64,000 bases of DNA from Streptomyces sp. NBC_00461 (GCF_036013935.1 NZ_CP107902.1:8713001-8777000), one strand, 5' to 3'. Shown: positions 17,236-26,123, counted from the first letter of the stretch. Made by a program: numbers and translations. Notes: generated by a model not told the origin, from the sequence alone.

Positions 17236-18218
17236 AGCGCCTCGGCGGCAGCGGGGTCGAGGTCAGCGCGCTGGCCTTCGGCGGCGCCGGCATCGGCAAC
17301 CTCTACGCGGAACTGAGCGACGAGGAGGCCCACCAGGCCATCGAGACCGCCTGGGACGAGGGCATCCGGTACTTCGACACGGCCCCGCACTACGGCCTCG
17401 GCCTGTCCGAACGCCGCCTCGGCGCCGCCCTGCGCACTCGCCCCCGTACCGCCTACACGATCTCCACCAAGGTGGGCCGCCGCCTGGAGCCGTCCGACGC
17501 GGGCGGCGACGACCTGGCGGACGGCTTCGCCGTGCCCGCCACCCACCGCCGCGTGTGGGACTTCAGCGCCGACGGCGTACGCCGCAGCCTCGACGCCAGC
17601 CTGGAACGCCTCGGCCTCGACCGCGTCGACGTCGTCTACCTCCACGACCCCGACGACCACGCGGAACAGGCCTTCCGGGAGGGCTATCCGGCGCTGGAGA
17701 AGCTGCGCGCGGAAGGCGTCGTGGGCGCGATCGGCGCCGGCATGAACCAGGCCGAGATGCTCACCCGCTTCGTCCGGGACACCGACGTGGACGTGGTGCT
17801 GTGCGCCGGCCGCTACACGCTGCTCGACCAGCGGGCCCTGACCGAACTGCTGCCCGCCGCCCAGGAGCGAGGCACCTCGGTGGTGATCGGCGGCGCCTTC
17901 AACTCCGGCCTGCTGGCCGACCCGCAGTCCGCGGCGACGTACGACTACGCCGTGGCGCCGGCCGAGATACTGCAGCGCGCCCTGCACCTGCAGTCCGTGG
18001 CCGAGCGCCACGGCACGCACCTGCGCGCCGCTGCCCTCGCCTTCTGCGCCGCCCATCCGGCGGTGGCCGGCGTCCTGGTCGGCGCGCGCACCCCGGACCA
18101 GGTCCACGACTGCGCCGAACAGTTCGCCGCACACGTACCCGCATCCTTCTGGCAGGAGCTCCGCGACACCGGCCTCCTGCCCGCCGCCGCCCCCGTACCC
18201 GTCGAGGAACCGTCATGA
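17232..18218 (+). CDS. Aldo/keto reductase, probable L-fucose dehydrogenase
   Basis: A 328-residue NAD(P)-dependent TIM-barrel enzyme that should oxidise L-fucose at C1 to the lactone (D-threo-aldose 1-dehydrogenase type). The catalytic tetrad is visible: Asp49 (YFDTAPHYG), Tyr54, Lys80 (STKVGR) and His138 (VYLHDPDDH). The order LGLGLSERRLGAALR, STKVGR is typical of this AKR branch. GTG start overlaps the SDR stop by four bases. The substrate comes from the cluster context, as the aldose specificity cannot be read directly. Confidence 0.85.
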   Translation: MKRLGGSGVEVSALAFGGAGIGNLYAELSDEEAHQAIETAWDEGIRYFDTAPHYGLGLSERRLGAALRTRPRTAYTISTKVGRRLEPSDAGGDDLADGFAVPATHRRVWDFSADGVRRSLDASLERLGLDRVDVVYLHDPDDHAEQAFREGYPALEKLRAEGVVGAIGAGMNQAEMLTRFVRDTDVDVVLCAGRYTLLDQRALTELLPAAQERGTSVVIGGAFNSGLLADPQSAATYDYAVAPAEILQRALHLQSVAERHGTHLRAAALAFCAAHPAVAGVLVGARTPDQVHDCAEQFAAHVPASFWQELRDTGLLPAAAPVPVEEPS

Positions 18219-18529
18219 GAGTCGCCCTGCACACCACGGTCCGCGCGGACCGGATCGCCGAGTACGAGGCCGCGCACCGGGAGGTCCCGATGGAGCTGAC
18301 GGACGCGATCCGTGCGGCCGGCGTCACCTCGTGGACGATCTGGCGCAGCAGTACCGACCTCTTCCATGTCCTGGAGTGCGAGGACTACGGCCGCCTCCTG
18401 GCGGAGCTGGAGAAGCTCCCGGTCAACGTCACCTGGCAGGCGCGGATGGCGGAGCTGCTGGACGTGGTGCACGACTACTCCGACGAGGGCACGGCCGCGG
18501 GCCTGCCCGTCGTGTGGGAGCTGCCATGA
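18215..18529 (+). CDS. L-rhamnose/L-fucose mutarotase-like protein
   Basis: A 104-residue single-domain protein of the RhaM-like (PF05336) family, which interconverts anomers of 6-deoxy-L-sugars. Seen: VRADRIAEYEAAHREVPMEL with His21, SWTIWRSSTDLFHVLECEDY, and a C-terminal LPVVWEL segment. In this operon it would supply the anomer used by the L-fucose dehydrogenase. It is tightly coupled, with four-base overlaps at both ends. FucU, the unrelated fucose mutarotase of enteric bacteria, does not look like this. Confidence 0.87.
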   Translation: MRVALHTTVRADRIAEYEAAHREVPMELTDAIRAAGVTSWTIWRSSTDLFHVLECEDYGRLLAELEKLPVNVTWQARMAELLDVVHDYSDEGTAAGLPVVWELP

Positions 18530-19359
18530 CGGTGGACGCGCACCACCACGTGTGGGACCTGTCGGTCAGGGACCAGTCCTGGATCCCCGAACTCAGCCCG
18601 CTGCGCCGGAACTTCACCCTCACCGACCTCGTCCCCGAGGCACGCGCGGCCGGAGTCGACCGTACGGTCCTCGTCCAGACCGTCACCGTGCCGGAGGAAA
18701 CCCCGGAGTTCCTGGAACTGGCCGCCTCGCACGACCTGATCGCCGGCGTGGTCGGCTGGACCGACCTCACCCGCCCGGACATCGCCGAGGAACTCGCCCG
18801 CCTGCGCGAACTCCCCGGCGGCCGGCACCTCAAGGGCATCCGCCACCAGGTCCAGGGCGAGGCCGACCCCCAGTGGCTGCTTCGCCCGGACGTACTCCGG
18901 GGCCTGGCAGCCGTGGCCGAGGCGGGCCTGGTCCACGACCTTGTCGTCCTCCCGCACCAGCTGCCCGCCTGTGCCGAGGCCGCCGCCACCCTGCCCCAAC
19001 TCGCCTTCGTCCTCGACCACTTGGGCAAGCCGCCGATCGCCTCCGGCGCCCTGAAACCCTGGGCCCCCGACCTCCACGCCCTCGCCGCTCTCCCCAACAC
19101 CTACGCCAAGCTCTCCGGCCTGATCACCGAGGCGGACCCCGACTCCTGGAGCGTGGAAGACCTCCGCCCGTACACCGAGACGGCCCTGGAGGCCTTCGGT
19201 CCGCACCGTCTGATGTTCGGCTCGGACTGGCCGGTGTGCACCGCGACGGCGACGTACGGCGAAGTGCTGTCCCTGACAAGGGAGTTGACGAGAGGTCTCG
19301 ACGCGGAGGAACGCGCGGACGTCTTCGACGGCACGGCGACACGGGTGTACGGCCTTTGA
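18526..19359 (+). CDS. Amidohydrolase_2 family L-fuconolactonase
   Basis: Hydrolyses L-fucono-lactone to L-fuconate, between the dehydrogenase and the dehydratase. The 277-residue TIM-barrel protein starts with DAHHHVWDLSVRDQSWIPE (His6/His8 type metal-site motif), continues with LKGIRHQVQGEADPQWL, FVLDHLGKPPI, AKLSGLITEA and ends with MFGSDWPVC, where the Asp is catalytic in the family. Length is normal. It is the last gene of the operon. No 2,4-diketo-3-deoxy-L-fuconate hydrolase or aldolase follows, so the last cleavage step must be encoded elsewhere. Confidence 0.88.
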   Translation: MTVDAHHHVWDLSVRDQSWIPELSPLRRNFTLTDLVPEARAAGVDRTVLVQTVTVPEETPEFLELAASHDLIAGVVGWTDLTRPDIAEELARLRELPGGRHLKGIRHQVQGEADPQWLLRPDVLRGLAAVAEAGLVHDLVVLPHQLPACAEAAATLPQLAFVLDHLGKPPIASGALKPWAPDLHALAALPNTYAKLSGLITEADPDSWSVEDLRPYTETALEAFGPHRLMFGSDWPVCTATATYGEVLSLTRELTRGLDAEERADVFDGTATRVYGL

Positions 19360-19385
19360 TGCGCGGTGGCCCGTCGCGCCGGACT

Positions 19386-20831
19386 TCAGCCGCGCCGGGC
19401 CACCCCCTCAAGCCGCGTCGGCGGAAGATACTCCCGCACATACGTCCGCTCCCAGCAGGCGCCCGTCTCCCGTAGCTCGCGCCAGCTCGTGTACCGGTAG
19501 CGGAAGAGGCGGGCGCGGATGTAGCGGGGCGGCGCGTCGGGCGGGAACGGGGACCGGCGCAGCAGCCGCAGCGTGTCTCGGTCGTTCTCCAGCAGCCGTT
19601 CCACCAGGGCGCCGAACCACGCCCCGGCGTACGAGGGCGAGAGCGCGGCGAACCACATCAGCCAGTCGAGGCGCAGGTGGTACGGCGCGAACTGGCGCGG
19701 CCAGCGCCGTGGATCGCCCGGCTTGCCCTTGAACTCGTACTCGCGCCAGTCCGATTCCTCGTGCGGCACGGCGTCGTCCGTGCCCTCGATCACCACCTCG
19801 TACCGCTGCCGGCTGACGCTGCCGAACGCGCCGTAGGTGTTCACCAGGTGGAGTGGGTCGAAGGAGCGGTTCATGACCTGGCGGCGGGAGAGCATGTTGC
19901 GGACCGGCTGGTAGCTGAGGGCGAGGAGCAGCGCGGCGACCGCGAGGACCACGACCTCGTACCAGAGGGGGGCGCCGGGCACGGACGGCGCGTCGGCCGG
20001 GAGCCCGAGCGCCGAGACGGCGAGTACGACGGTGATCCAGTTCAGCCAGGCGAAGTTGCCCGACAACACCAGCCACAGCTGGGTGACGATCATCAGGGAG
20101 GCTGCGGCCGTGGCGACCGGCTGGGGAGTGAACAGCAGTACGGGGACGAGGAGTTGGGTGACGTGGTTGGCGGCCACCTCGACGCGGTGCAGGGGCCGCG
20201 GGAGGTGGTGGAAGAACCAGCTCAGGGGACCCGGCATCGGCTGCGTCTCGTGGTGGTAGTCCAGGCACGTCAGCTTCCGCCAGCACGCGTCGCCGCGCAT
20301 CTTGATCAGGCCCGCGCCGAACTCCACCCGGAACAGGATCCAGCGCAGCAGGAACAGGACCACGATCGGCGGGGCCACGTCGTCGTTGCCGAGGAAGACG
20401 GCCAGGAAGCCCACTTCCAGCAGCAGGGACTCCCAGCCGAAGGCGTACCAGGTCTGGCCGACGTTCACGATCGACAGGTACAGCGCCCACGGGATCAGCC
20501 ACAGCGACATCCCCGCCCCGAGGGGGAGCCGGGAGTCCAGCCCGGCGATCAGCGTCGCCGAGACGGCGCAGCCCGTCCAGCAGCAGGCCGCGAAGAAGCG
20601 GTCCGAGTAGTGGAGTTGGAACAGGCTCGGCGCCTGCCTGAAGCGGACCCGGTCGACGAAGCGGGGGACCGGCAGCATGCCCCGCTCACCGATCAGCGCC
20701 CGGAACTGCCGCGCCGCCGTCAGGAACGCCACGAGGTACAGGCCGGCGAGAGCCCGCTGGAAGACCAGCCGGCTCCACCAGTACTCGGGTGCGGTGAACC
20801 AGTCCACGGCCGTGCGCTCCTCACTCCACAT
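19386..20831 (-). CDS. Lipase maturation factor-like membrane protein
   Basis: A 481-residue membrane protein of the LMF/HTTM superfamily, whose animal members help lipases fold in the endoplasmic reticulum; bacterial roles are not known. Seen: WWSRLVFQRALAGLYLVAFL, FQLHYSDRFFAACCW, the strongly conserved YAFGWESLLLEVGFLAVFLG and LLRWILFRVEFGAGLIKMRGD, and CWRKLTCLDYHHETQPMP. At least six hydrophobic helices lie in the first 330 residues, then a soluble tail (EYEFKGKPGDPRRWPRQFAPYHLRLDWLMWF, written in parts here: EYEFKGKPGDP, QFAPYHLRLDWLMWF). The ATG at 20831 fits the family start, although its ribosome binding site is weak. It is convergent with the fucose operon. Confidence 0.86.
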   Translation of the reverse strand: MWSEERTAVDWFTAPEYWWSRLVFQRALAGLYLVAFLTAARQFRALIGERGMLPVPRFVDRVRFRQAPSLFQLHYSDRFFAACCWTGCAVSATLIAGLDSRLPLGAGMSLWLIPWALYLSIVNVGQTWYAFGWESLLLEVGFLAVFLGNDDVAPPIVVLFLLRWILFRVEFGAGLIKMRGDACWRKLTCLDYHHETQPMPGPLSWFFHHLPRPLHRVEVAANHVTQLLVPVLLFTPQPVATAAASLMIVTQLWLVLSGNFAWLNWITVVLAVSALGLPADAPSVPGAPLWYEVVVLAVAALLLALSYQPVRNMLSRRQVMNRSFDPLHLVNTYGAFGSVSRQRYEVVIEGTDDAVPHEESDWREYEFKGKPGDPRRWPRQFAPYHLRLDWLMWFAALSPSYAGAWFGALVERLLENDRDTLRLLRRSPFPPDAPPRYIRARLFRYRYTSWRELRETGACWERTYVREYLPPTRLEGVARRG

Positions 20832-21007
20832 TGTCGCGCCGAACCCTATGTCACGCTCCGTGTGTCCCCCTTCCGCTTCCGTAACCCAGGGGAGCGAAGC
20901 GGCCACCGGTGTCGTGGACGGCTGACCACCGATGCGCGACCGGGGAGCCTGGAATTTCTCCCTGCTCCCCGGTCGAAGAATCGGGTGAAGCCTGGCAAGG
21001 TGGGCCC

Positions 21008-23095
21008 ATGGTTGATCGGGGCGTGAGCGCCCTGCCTCTCCCGGACGACTGGCCCGCCCACCCGGATCCGATCCTGGCGCTCAACCTCATGGGCAGCTTC
21101 GACTGGGACCTGGACAGCGGTCTGTTCCACATGGACGCCCAGGCCCACGAGGTCTTCGACCTGCGCCCGGACGAGTACGACGGCCACCCCGACTCCCTTT
21201 CCGTACGGGTGCCCAGATCCGAGGGCTACCGGCTCGACGGGCTGGTCGCGCAGGCCATGAAGGACGGCAGCGAGAACTACGGCGCCTACTTCCGCATCCG
21301 CCGCCGCGACGGCACCCTGCGCTGGACCCACACCCAGGGCTACATCCGGCGCGACGAGACGGGCCGTCCGCGCCGCATCATCGGCATCGTCCGGGACGCC
21401 ACCCAGGAACTGGGCGACAGCGAGGCCCGCCGCGAGCAGGCCGCCCAGGACGCGGCCCGGCGCGAGCAGACCAACGTCGTCCAGCTCACCACGGCCGCCC
21501 TCGCGCACGCCCGCACCGTCCAGGACGTCATCGACGTGGTCAAGGACACGCACGGCCTCACCCATCTGGGCGCCACCAGCCTGGTCATGGGCCTGGTCGA
21601 GGCCGGCCGCATCCGGCTGATCGCGGAGGGCCCGGCGGGCAGCTTCGTCCCCGGCACTCTCATCACCCGCATCGACGAGCCCTACCCGATGAGCGAGGCC
21701 GTACGGACCCTCACGCCCTGCTTCATCGAGTCGCCGGAGGAGTTCGCCGAGCGCTATCCCCTGCTGTGGCCGCACATCACCGACCTCAAGATCACCTCGG
21801 CCGCCTATCTGCCGCTGATCGTCCAGGCCCGGCCGATCGGCGCGATGGGCCTGCTCTACAACGACCGGCGCGGTTTTTCCACCGAGGACCGCAACGTGCT
21901 GCTCGCCCTCGGCAGCAGCATCGCGCAGAGCCTGCAGCGGGCCACCTTCTACGAGCAGGAGAAGGACCTGGCCACCGGTCTCCAGCAGGCGATGCTGCCG
22001 CGCACCATCCCGAGCGTCCGCGGCGCCGACGTCGCCGTCCGCTACCGCGCCGGTACCGCCGCGGGCTCCCTGGCCCGGGACATCGGCGGCGACTGGTACG
22101 ACCTGATCCCGCTGCCCGGCGGCAAGGTCGGCGCCGTCATCGGCGACGTCCAGGGCCACGACACGCACGCCGCCGCCGTCATGGGCCAGCTGCGCATCGT
22201 CCTGCGCGCCTACGCCGCCGAGGGGCACACCCCCGCCACCGTCATGGCCCGCGCCTCCGTCTTCCTCCACGAACTCGACACGGACCGCTTCGCGACCTGC
22301 CTGTACGCGGAGGCCGACCTGTCCACCGGGGTGGTCCAGGTCGTCCGCGCCGGACACATCGACCCGCTGATCCGGAGCACGGACGGCAGTTGCCGTCGCG
22401 TCGCGGTCCCCGGCGGACTGCCGCTCGGTCTGTCCGCCGAGTTCGGGAGCCTCGAGTACCCGGTCGGCACCCTGGAGCTCGACCCCGGCAACACGCTGCT
22501 GCTGTGCACCGACGGCCTGGTCGAACAGCCCGGCGCGGATCTGGACGAGGGCGTGCAGGTCCTCACCGCGCTCATCGCCTCAGGACCGGACGACGTACGG
22601 GACCTCGCGGACTGCCTCATCGACGTGGCCGAGGAACGCGGCGGCGACGACGACGTGGCGCTGCTCCTGCTGCGCCGCCGCGCCCTGGACACCGCGCAGC
22701 CCGGCGGCCGGCTCCAGCAGCACGTGGCACCCGGCGACCCCGAGGCCCTCACCCAGGCCCGGCACATGATCCGGGCCGCGGTCCGTGCCTGGGGCGCCAA
22801 GGAGCGCGCCGACGAGATCGAGCTGGTCGCCGACGAGATGATCACCAACGCGCTGATGCACACCGAGGGCTCCGCGATCGTGACCCTCAGGGTCCTCGGC
22901 GGCAGCGACCGCCGCCTGCGGGTCGAGGTCGAGGACTCCTCCAGCGCCCTGCCGCGCCGCCGCGAGGCGGGGGAGTCGGGCGTCTCCGGGCGGGGTCTGC
23001 TCCTGGTCGACCTGCTCACGGACGTGTGGGGCGTGGAGGCGCGGGGCGGCGGCAAGTGCGTGTGGTGCGAGTTCATGGTCCCCGGACTCGACTGA
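21008..23095 (+). CDS. PAS-GAF-SpoIIE phosphatase with C-terminal HATPase
   Basis: A 695-residue cytoplasmic signalling protein with both halves of a partner-switching system. Residues about 25-130 are a PAS domain (FDWDLDSGLFHMDAQAHEVFDL). About 155-310 are GAF-like (LPLIVQARPIGAMGLLYNDRRGFS). The PP2C/SpoIIE phosphatase spans about 320-545 (AMLPRTIP, GGDWYDLIPLPGGKVGAVIGDV, AGHIDPL, GGDDDVALLLLR). The anti-sigma-like ATPase lies at about 565-690 (VADEMITNALMH, SGRGLLLVDLL). It probably dephosphorylates an anti-sigma antagonist in response to a PAS/GAF signal. The ATG at 21008 has AAGGTGG six bases upstream. The Fpg/Nei gene follows after 40 bases. Confidence 0.9.
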   Translation: MVDRGVSALPLPDDWPAHPDPILALNLMGSFDWDLDSGLFHMDAQAHEVFDLRPDEYDGHPDSLSVRVPRSEGYRLDGLVAQAMKDGSENYGAYFRIRRRDGTLRWTHTQGYIRRDETGRPRRIIGIVRDATQELGDSEARREQAAQDAARREQTNVVQLTTAALAHARTVQDVIDVVKDTHGLTHLGATSLVMGLVEAGRIRLIAEGPAGSFVPGTLITRIDEPYPMSEAVRTLTPCFIESPEEFAERYPLLWPHITDLKITSAAYLPLIVQARPIGAMGLLYNDRRGFSTEDRNVLLALGSSIAQSLQRATFYEQEKDLATGLQQAMLPRTIPSVRGADVAVRYRAGTAAGSLARDIGGDWYDLIPLPGGKVGAVIGDVQGHDTHAAAVMGQLRIVLRAYAAEGHTPATVMARASVFLHELDTDRFATCLYAEADLSTGVVQVVRAGHIDPLIRSTDGSCRRVAVPGGLPLGLSAEFGSLEYPVGTLELDPGNTLLLCTDGLVEQPGADLDEGVQVLTALIASGPDDVRDLADCLIDVAEERGGDDDVALLLLRRRALDTAQPGGRLQQHVAPGDPEALTQARHMIRAAVRAWGAKERADEIELVADEMITNALMHTEGSAIVTLRVLGGSDRRLRVEVEDSSSALPRRREAGESGVSGRGLLLVDLLTDVWGVEARGGGKCVWCEFMVPGLD

Positions 23096-23135
23096 CCCCC
23101 CTGGCACTGTCGGTGCCGGATGGCACTCTGGACGT

Positions 23136-23999
23136 ATGCCGGAACTCCCCGAGGTCGAAGCACTCAAGGACTTCCTCACCGAGCACCTGGTCGGTCACGA
23201 GATCGTGCGGGTGCTGCCCGTCGCGATCAGCGTCCTCAAGACGTACGACCCCCCGCTCACGGCCGTCGAGGGCCGTGAGGTCACCGCCGTGCACCGGCAC
23301 GGCAAGTTCCTGGACCTGGAGACGGACGGCGGCCCGCACTTCGTGACCCACCTGGCCCGCGCGGGCTGGCTGCACTGGAAGGACAGACTTCCGGACGGCC
23401 CGCCCCGCCCCGGCAAGGGACCGCTCGCCCTGCGCGTGGCCCTGGAGACGGGGGCGGGCTTCGACCTCACGGAGGCGGGCACCCAAAAACGCCTCGCTGT
23501 GTACGTGGTCCAGGACCCCCAGGAGATCCCGGGCGTGGCCCGCCTCGGCCCCGACCCGCTCGCGGACGACTTCGACGAGAGACGCTTCACGGAACTCCTC
23601 GGACCCGAGCGACGCCAGATCAAGGGCGCCCTGCGCGACCAGAGCCTGATCGCGGGCGTGGGCAACGCGTACAGCGACGAGATCCTGCACGCCGCGAAGA
23701 TGAGCCCCTTCAAACTGGCCGCATCCCTCACCCCCGAGGACACCACCCGTCTCTACGAGGCCCTGCGGGCCACACTCACCGAGGCGGTCGAGCGCTCCCG
23801 GGGAGTGGCGGCGGGCCGGCTGAAGGCGGAGAAGAAGAGCGGCCTGCGCGTCCACGGCCGCACCGGTGAGCCCTGCCCGGTGTGCGGCGACACCATCCGC
23901 GAGGTCTCCTTCAGCGACTCCTCGCTGCAGTACTGCCCCACCTGCCAGACGGGCGGCAAGCCACTGGCGGACCGGAGGATGTCACGCCTGCTCAAGTAG
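23136..23999 (+). CDS. Fpg/Nei family DNA glycosylase
   Basis: Removes oxidised bases from DNA and cuts the abasic strand. The 287-residue protein begins MPELPEVE with the catalytic Pro (after Met removal) and Glu3, has the beta-lyase Lys in RHGKFLDLE, the helix-two-turn-helix region IKGALRDQSLIAGVGNAYSDE, and a complete C-terminal zinc finger CPVCG...CPTC (near 249-271) with GGKPLADRRMSRLL. Whether it favours 8-oxoguanine or oxidised pyrimidines is not clear; the missing long 8-oxoG loop cannot be judged by eye. A -10-like CACTCT ends six bases before the ATG, so it may be leaderless. Confidence 0.92.
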   Translation: MPELPEVEALKDFLTEHLVGHEIVRVLPVAISVLKTYDPPLTAVEGREVTAVHRHGKFLDLETDGGPHFVTHLARAGWLHWKDRLPDGPPRPGKGPLALRVALETGAGFDLTEAGTQKRLAVYVVQDPQEIPGVARLGPDPLADDFDERRFTELLGPERRQIKGALRDQSLIAGVGNAYSDEILHAAKMSPFKLAASLTPEDTTRLYEALRATLTEAVERSRGVAAGRLKAEKKSGLRVHGRTGEPCPVCGDTIREVSFSDSSLQYCPTCQTGGKPLADRRMSRLLK

Positions 24000-24002
24000 T
24001 CG

Positions 24003-24055
24003 CCGACGCCCCGGAGGGGCGCGGGGAACTGCGCGACCGGCCACGACGGCGCCAC
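24003..24055. repeat. Streptomyces intergenic repeat with GC hairpin
   Basis: CGCCCC-GGA-GGGGCG (24007-24021) followed by CGGGGAACTGCGCGACC. I recall this string as a very common intergenic element in Streptomyces, in which the hairpin lies at gene ends. It may act as a terminator for the glycosylase gene. Copy number in this genome cannot be judged from one window. Confidence 0.55.
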
Positions 24056-24095
24056 AGACGAACGACGGACCCTCGCGGCACCACCAGCTGAGCGC

Positions 24096-24752
24096 TCAGC
24101 CGTGCTGGAGCGTCACGAGGTGCTCCCCGTCCGCGGTGCGCACCTCGTACCGGGCGATCTCACCGGTGTGCATGGCCGAGCTGCCCTGGACGGTGATCGG
24201 GCGGGCGTCGTGACGGGGGACGGTCCAGTTGCTGACGATCTGTTCGGAGCCGTCGCGGCCGACGGCGATCAGACGACAGGAACGCGGTCCCGCGCCGTCC
24301 TTCACCTCCAGCTTGACCTGGCTGCCCGAGTACTCGTCCTGGGTCGTCACCTGGGCCCACACGCCCGACTTCGCGTCGGTCGCCGCCATCCGTACGGCTG
24401 CCTCGCGGGTGCTGCCCTCCGCCATCATCGTGAGCCCGGGCCCGGCCACCCCGATCACCAGGGAAGCCGCCACGGCGTACAGGAAGCGCCGGCGTCCGGC
24501 CCGGTGCCGGGTCGCCACCGCGGCCAGCAGCCGGTCCAGCAGCTGCGGGCCGGGCCGGGTCAGGGGACTCACGAACCGTGGCGTCGACCGGCGGTACAGC
24601 ATCATCTGCCGGGTGATGGGCCCGAATTCGGTCACGGAGGCCGCGCAGCGCGTGCACTCCATGAGGTGGTCCTCGAAGCGGAAGGCGTCCGCCTCGTCCA
24701 GCACGCCGAGCGCGTACGCGGCGACGTCGCGATGCCTCTCCTGGGACCTCAT
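24096..24752 (-). CDS. Zinc-binding anti-sigma factor-like membrane protein
   Basis: A 218-residue single-pass protein. The N-terminal anti-sigma domain has the ZAS motif His29-x3-Cys33-x2-Cys36 (HLMECTRC) after RHRDVAAYALGVLDEADAF. A transmembrane helix lies near 90-110 (LYAVAASLVIGVAGPGLTMM). The external part (about 115-218) has no known fold to me; it includes VWAQVTTQDEYSGSQVKLEV, like other actinobacterial anti-sigma tails. It would hold an ECF sigma factor at the membrane. The ECF sigma gene at 25578-26123 is on the same strand, with one gene between, and is its likely partner. Confidence 0.85.
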   Translation of the reverse strand: MRSQERHRDVAAYALGVLDEADAFRFEDHLMECTRCAASVTEFGPITRQMMLYRRSTPRFVSPLTRPGPQLLDRLLAAVATRHRAGRRRFLYAVAASLVIGVAGPGLTMMAEGSTREAAVRMAATDAKSGVWAQVTTQDEYSGSQVKLEVKDGAGPRSCRLIAVGRDGSEQIVSNWTVPRHDARPITVQGSSAMHTGEIARYEVRTADGEHLVTLQHG

Positions 24753-24820
24753 GCCGAATCCTCGTGCCGTTGGGTGCGGGTGGGGTTACTCCTTGCTCCC
24801 ACCGGTACGCACCAGGCAGC

Positions 24821-24863
24821 CGAATCACTCAAGGCACCTACAGAATCGCAAGCAAGTGATTCG
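24821..24863. promoter_or_regulatory. Inverted repeat upstream of the anti-sigma gene
   Basis: CGAATCACT (24821-24829) and AGTGATTCG (24855-24863) form a perfect nine-base inverted repeat with a 25-base spacer. It lies in the 151-base gap between the hypothetical gene and the anti-sigma gene. It could be an operator or a weak terminator; the spacer is long for a terminator. Confidence 0.4.
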
Positions 24864-24903
24864 GAGCCGTCAGGGCCGCGGATTGGTCCGAATCTCAACA
24901 AGG

Positions 24904-25419
24904 CTAAAAAAGGTGGATGGCGAGGTGGCCGAGCGGCAGACCCAGTTGCCACGCCTTCGTCCACACCTTCGGACCCTCGTCCTCGCCGACCGCCCCGGCG
25001 CCGCCCGGCACCGCGTTCAGGTCGGGCGCGAGCAGCTCGGTCTCCTCCAGCCAGCGCCAGGCCGCCTCGGCAAGTTCCACGTCCGGAGCGGGCCCGCCGG
25101 ATTCGGCCGCCTCGGCGGCGACCGCGGTCATCCGCTCGCGCACCCAGTCCTGCCACGGCTGGTCGTACGCCGTCAGCGACAGCCAGGTCTCCAGCTGGGT
25201 GACCACCCGGATGCCGGGGAGTTCGCCGTCCGTGTCCGAGAGGAAGACGGTCAGCGCCAGGGCGTCCCGCCCGGCGCGGAACTCGAAGGACGTCGGTGGC
25301 ATCAGGTCGCCCGTCCGCAGCAACTCGTCGGCGATGTACTCGGCGTACAGCCAGGCCATGGGGACGACCAGTTCACCGCCGCCGGTGCCGTCCGTGCTCT
25401 CTTGACCTCTGTGCAGCAT
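24904..25419 (-). CDS. Conserved-looking hypothetical protein between sigma and anti-sigma genes
   Basis: A 171-residue acidic, soluble protein without signal peptide, membrane helix or cysteine pattern. It has a central beta-rich part (TSFEFRAGRDALALTVFLSD, then VVTQLETWLSLTAYDQPWQDW) and a helical Ala/Glu-rich part (AEAAWRWLEETELLAPD). I do not recognise the family. The ATG at 25419 follows AGGAAGGG closely; upstream codons are of poor quality. Its place between the ECF sigma gene and the anti-sigma gene, on the same strand, suggests a role in that regulatory unit, perhaps as a third partner or a modulator. Confidence 0.65.
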   Translation of the reverse strand: MLHRGQESTDGTGGGELVVPMAWLYAEYIADELLRTGDLMPPTSFEFRAGRDALALTVFLSDTDGELPGIRVVTQLETWLSLTAYDQPWQDWVRERMTAVAAEAAESGGPAPDVELAEAAWRWLEETELLAPDLNAVPGGAGAVGEDEGPKVWTKAWQLGLPLGHLAIHLF

Positions 25420-25577
25420 CCCTTCCTGCCTTCCTCCGGTGCGTGCGCGTCGCCCGACTCCGGGCCCCTGTGTCGGGGCCCCCGAGCCCCCAGTCCGGAA
25501 CACGGATGAGGACAGCTGATTGCTCAACCGGGGTCCTCAGCAAGGCGCTTTACGGAGGTTTGACTCAGCCGTCGGTT

Positions 25578-26123
25578 TCACCGCAGGTCGGCTGCATATC
25601 CCGGAAGCACCCGGCGCAGGGCGCGCAGCGCGTAGTACGCGCGGGACTTCACGGTACCGGCAGGGATTCCGAGGGTTTCGGCGGCTTCCGCAACACTCGC
25701 CCCCTGGAAGTACACGAGCACCAGGACTTCACGGTGCTCCGGAGTGAGTGTCTTCACAGCCTCGCGTACGTCGAGGGCGGCTGCCGCACGCTCGGCGTGG
25801 TCGCCGATCACCCGGGCGTTCTCCAGGATCGCGTCCCCGACCTCGGGCGGCCGCGCCTGCCGGGCCCGCCGCGCGTCGATGGCGAGCCGTCGTCCGACGG
25901 TCATGAGCCACGGCCGTACGGACTCGAAGTCGTCGGCGCGCAGTGCCTCGGGATGCTGCCAGGCGCGCACGAGGGTCTCCTGCACGAGGTCCTCGGCGCG
26001 CTGCCGGTCGCCGTCGCAGAGCCGGAGCAGGAGCGCGAAGAGGGGCCGACCGTGCTCCCGCTGCAGTGCGGCGAGCTCGTGGTCGGCGGTCAGCCCGTTC
26101 GTGAGGGTGGTTCCGGCCGTCAT
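25578..26123 (-). CDS. ECF sigma factor (sigma-70 family)
   Basis: A 181-residue alternative sigma factor. Region 2 is seen in RAEDLVQETLVRAWQHPEAL and VRPWLMTVGRRLAIDARR (about 50-100); region 4 is TPEHREVLVLVYFQG and VAEAAETLGIPAGTVKSRAY (about 125-170), followed by ALRALRRVL. There is no extra C-terminal domain. The start ATG at 26123 is chosen as the family begins near there; the ribosome binding site is weak. The anti-sigma-like gene lies 826 bases downstream on the same strand. Target promoters cannot be told from the window. Confidence 0.88.
   Translation of the reverse strand: MTAGTTLTNGLTADHELAALQREHGRPLFALLLRLCDGDRQRAEDLVQETLVRAWQHPEALRADDFESVRPWLMTVGRRLAIDARRARQARPPEVGDAILENARVIGDHAERAAAALDVREAVKTLTPEHREVLVLVYFQGASVAEAAETLGIPAGTVKSRAYYALRALRRVLPGYAADLR

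Noticed and set aside
24915..24945. GGTGGCCGAGCGGCA resembles the D-arm (A-box) of a tRNA-Leu or tRNA-Ser.
   Set aside because: No anticodon arm, variable arm or T-arm follows, and the bases are the C-terminal codons of the 24904-25419 gene on the other strand.
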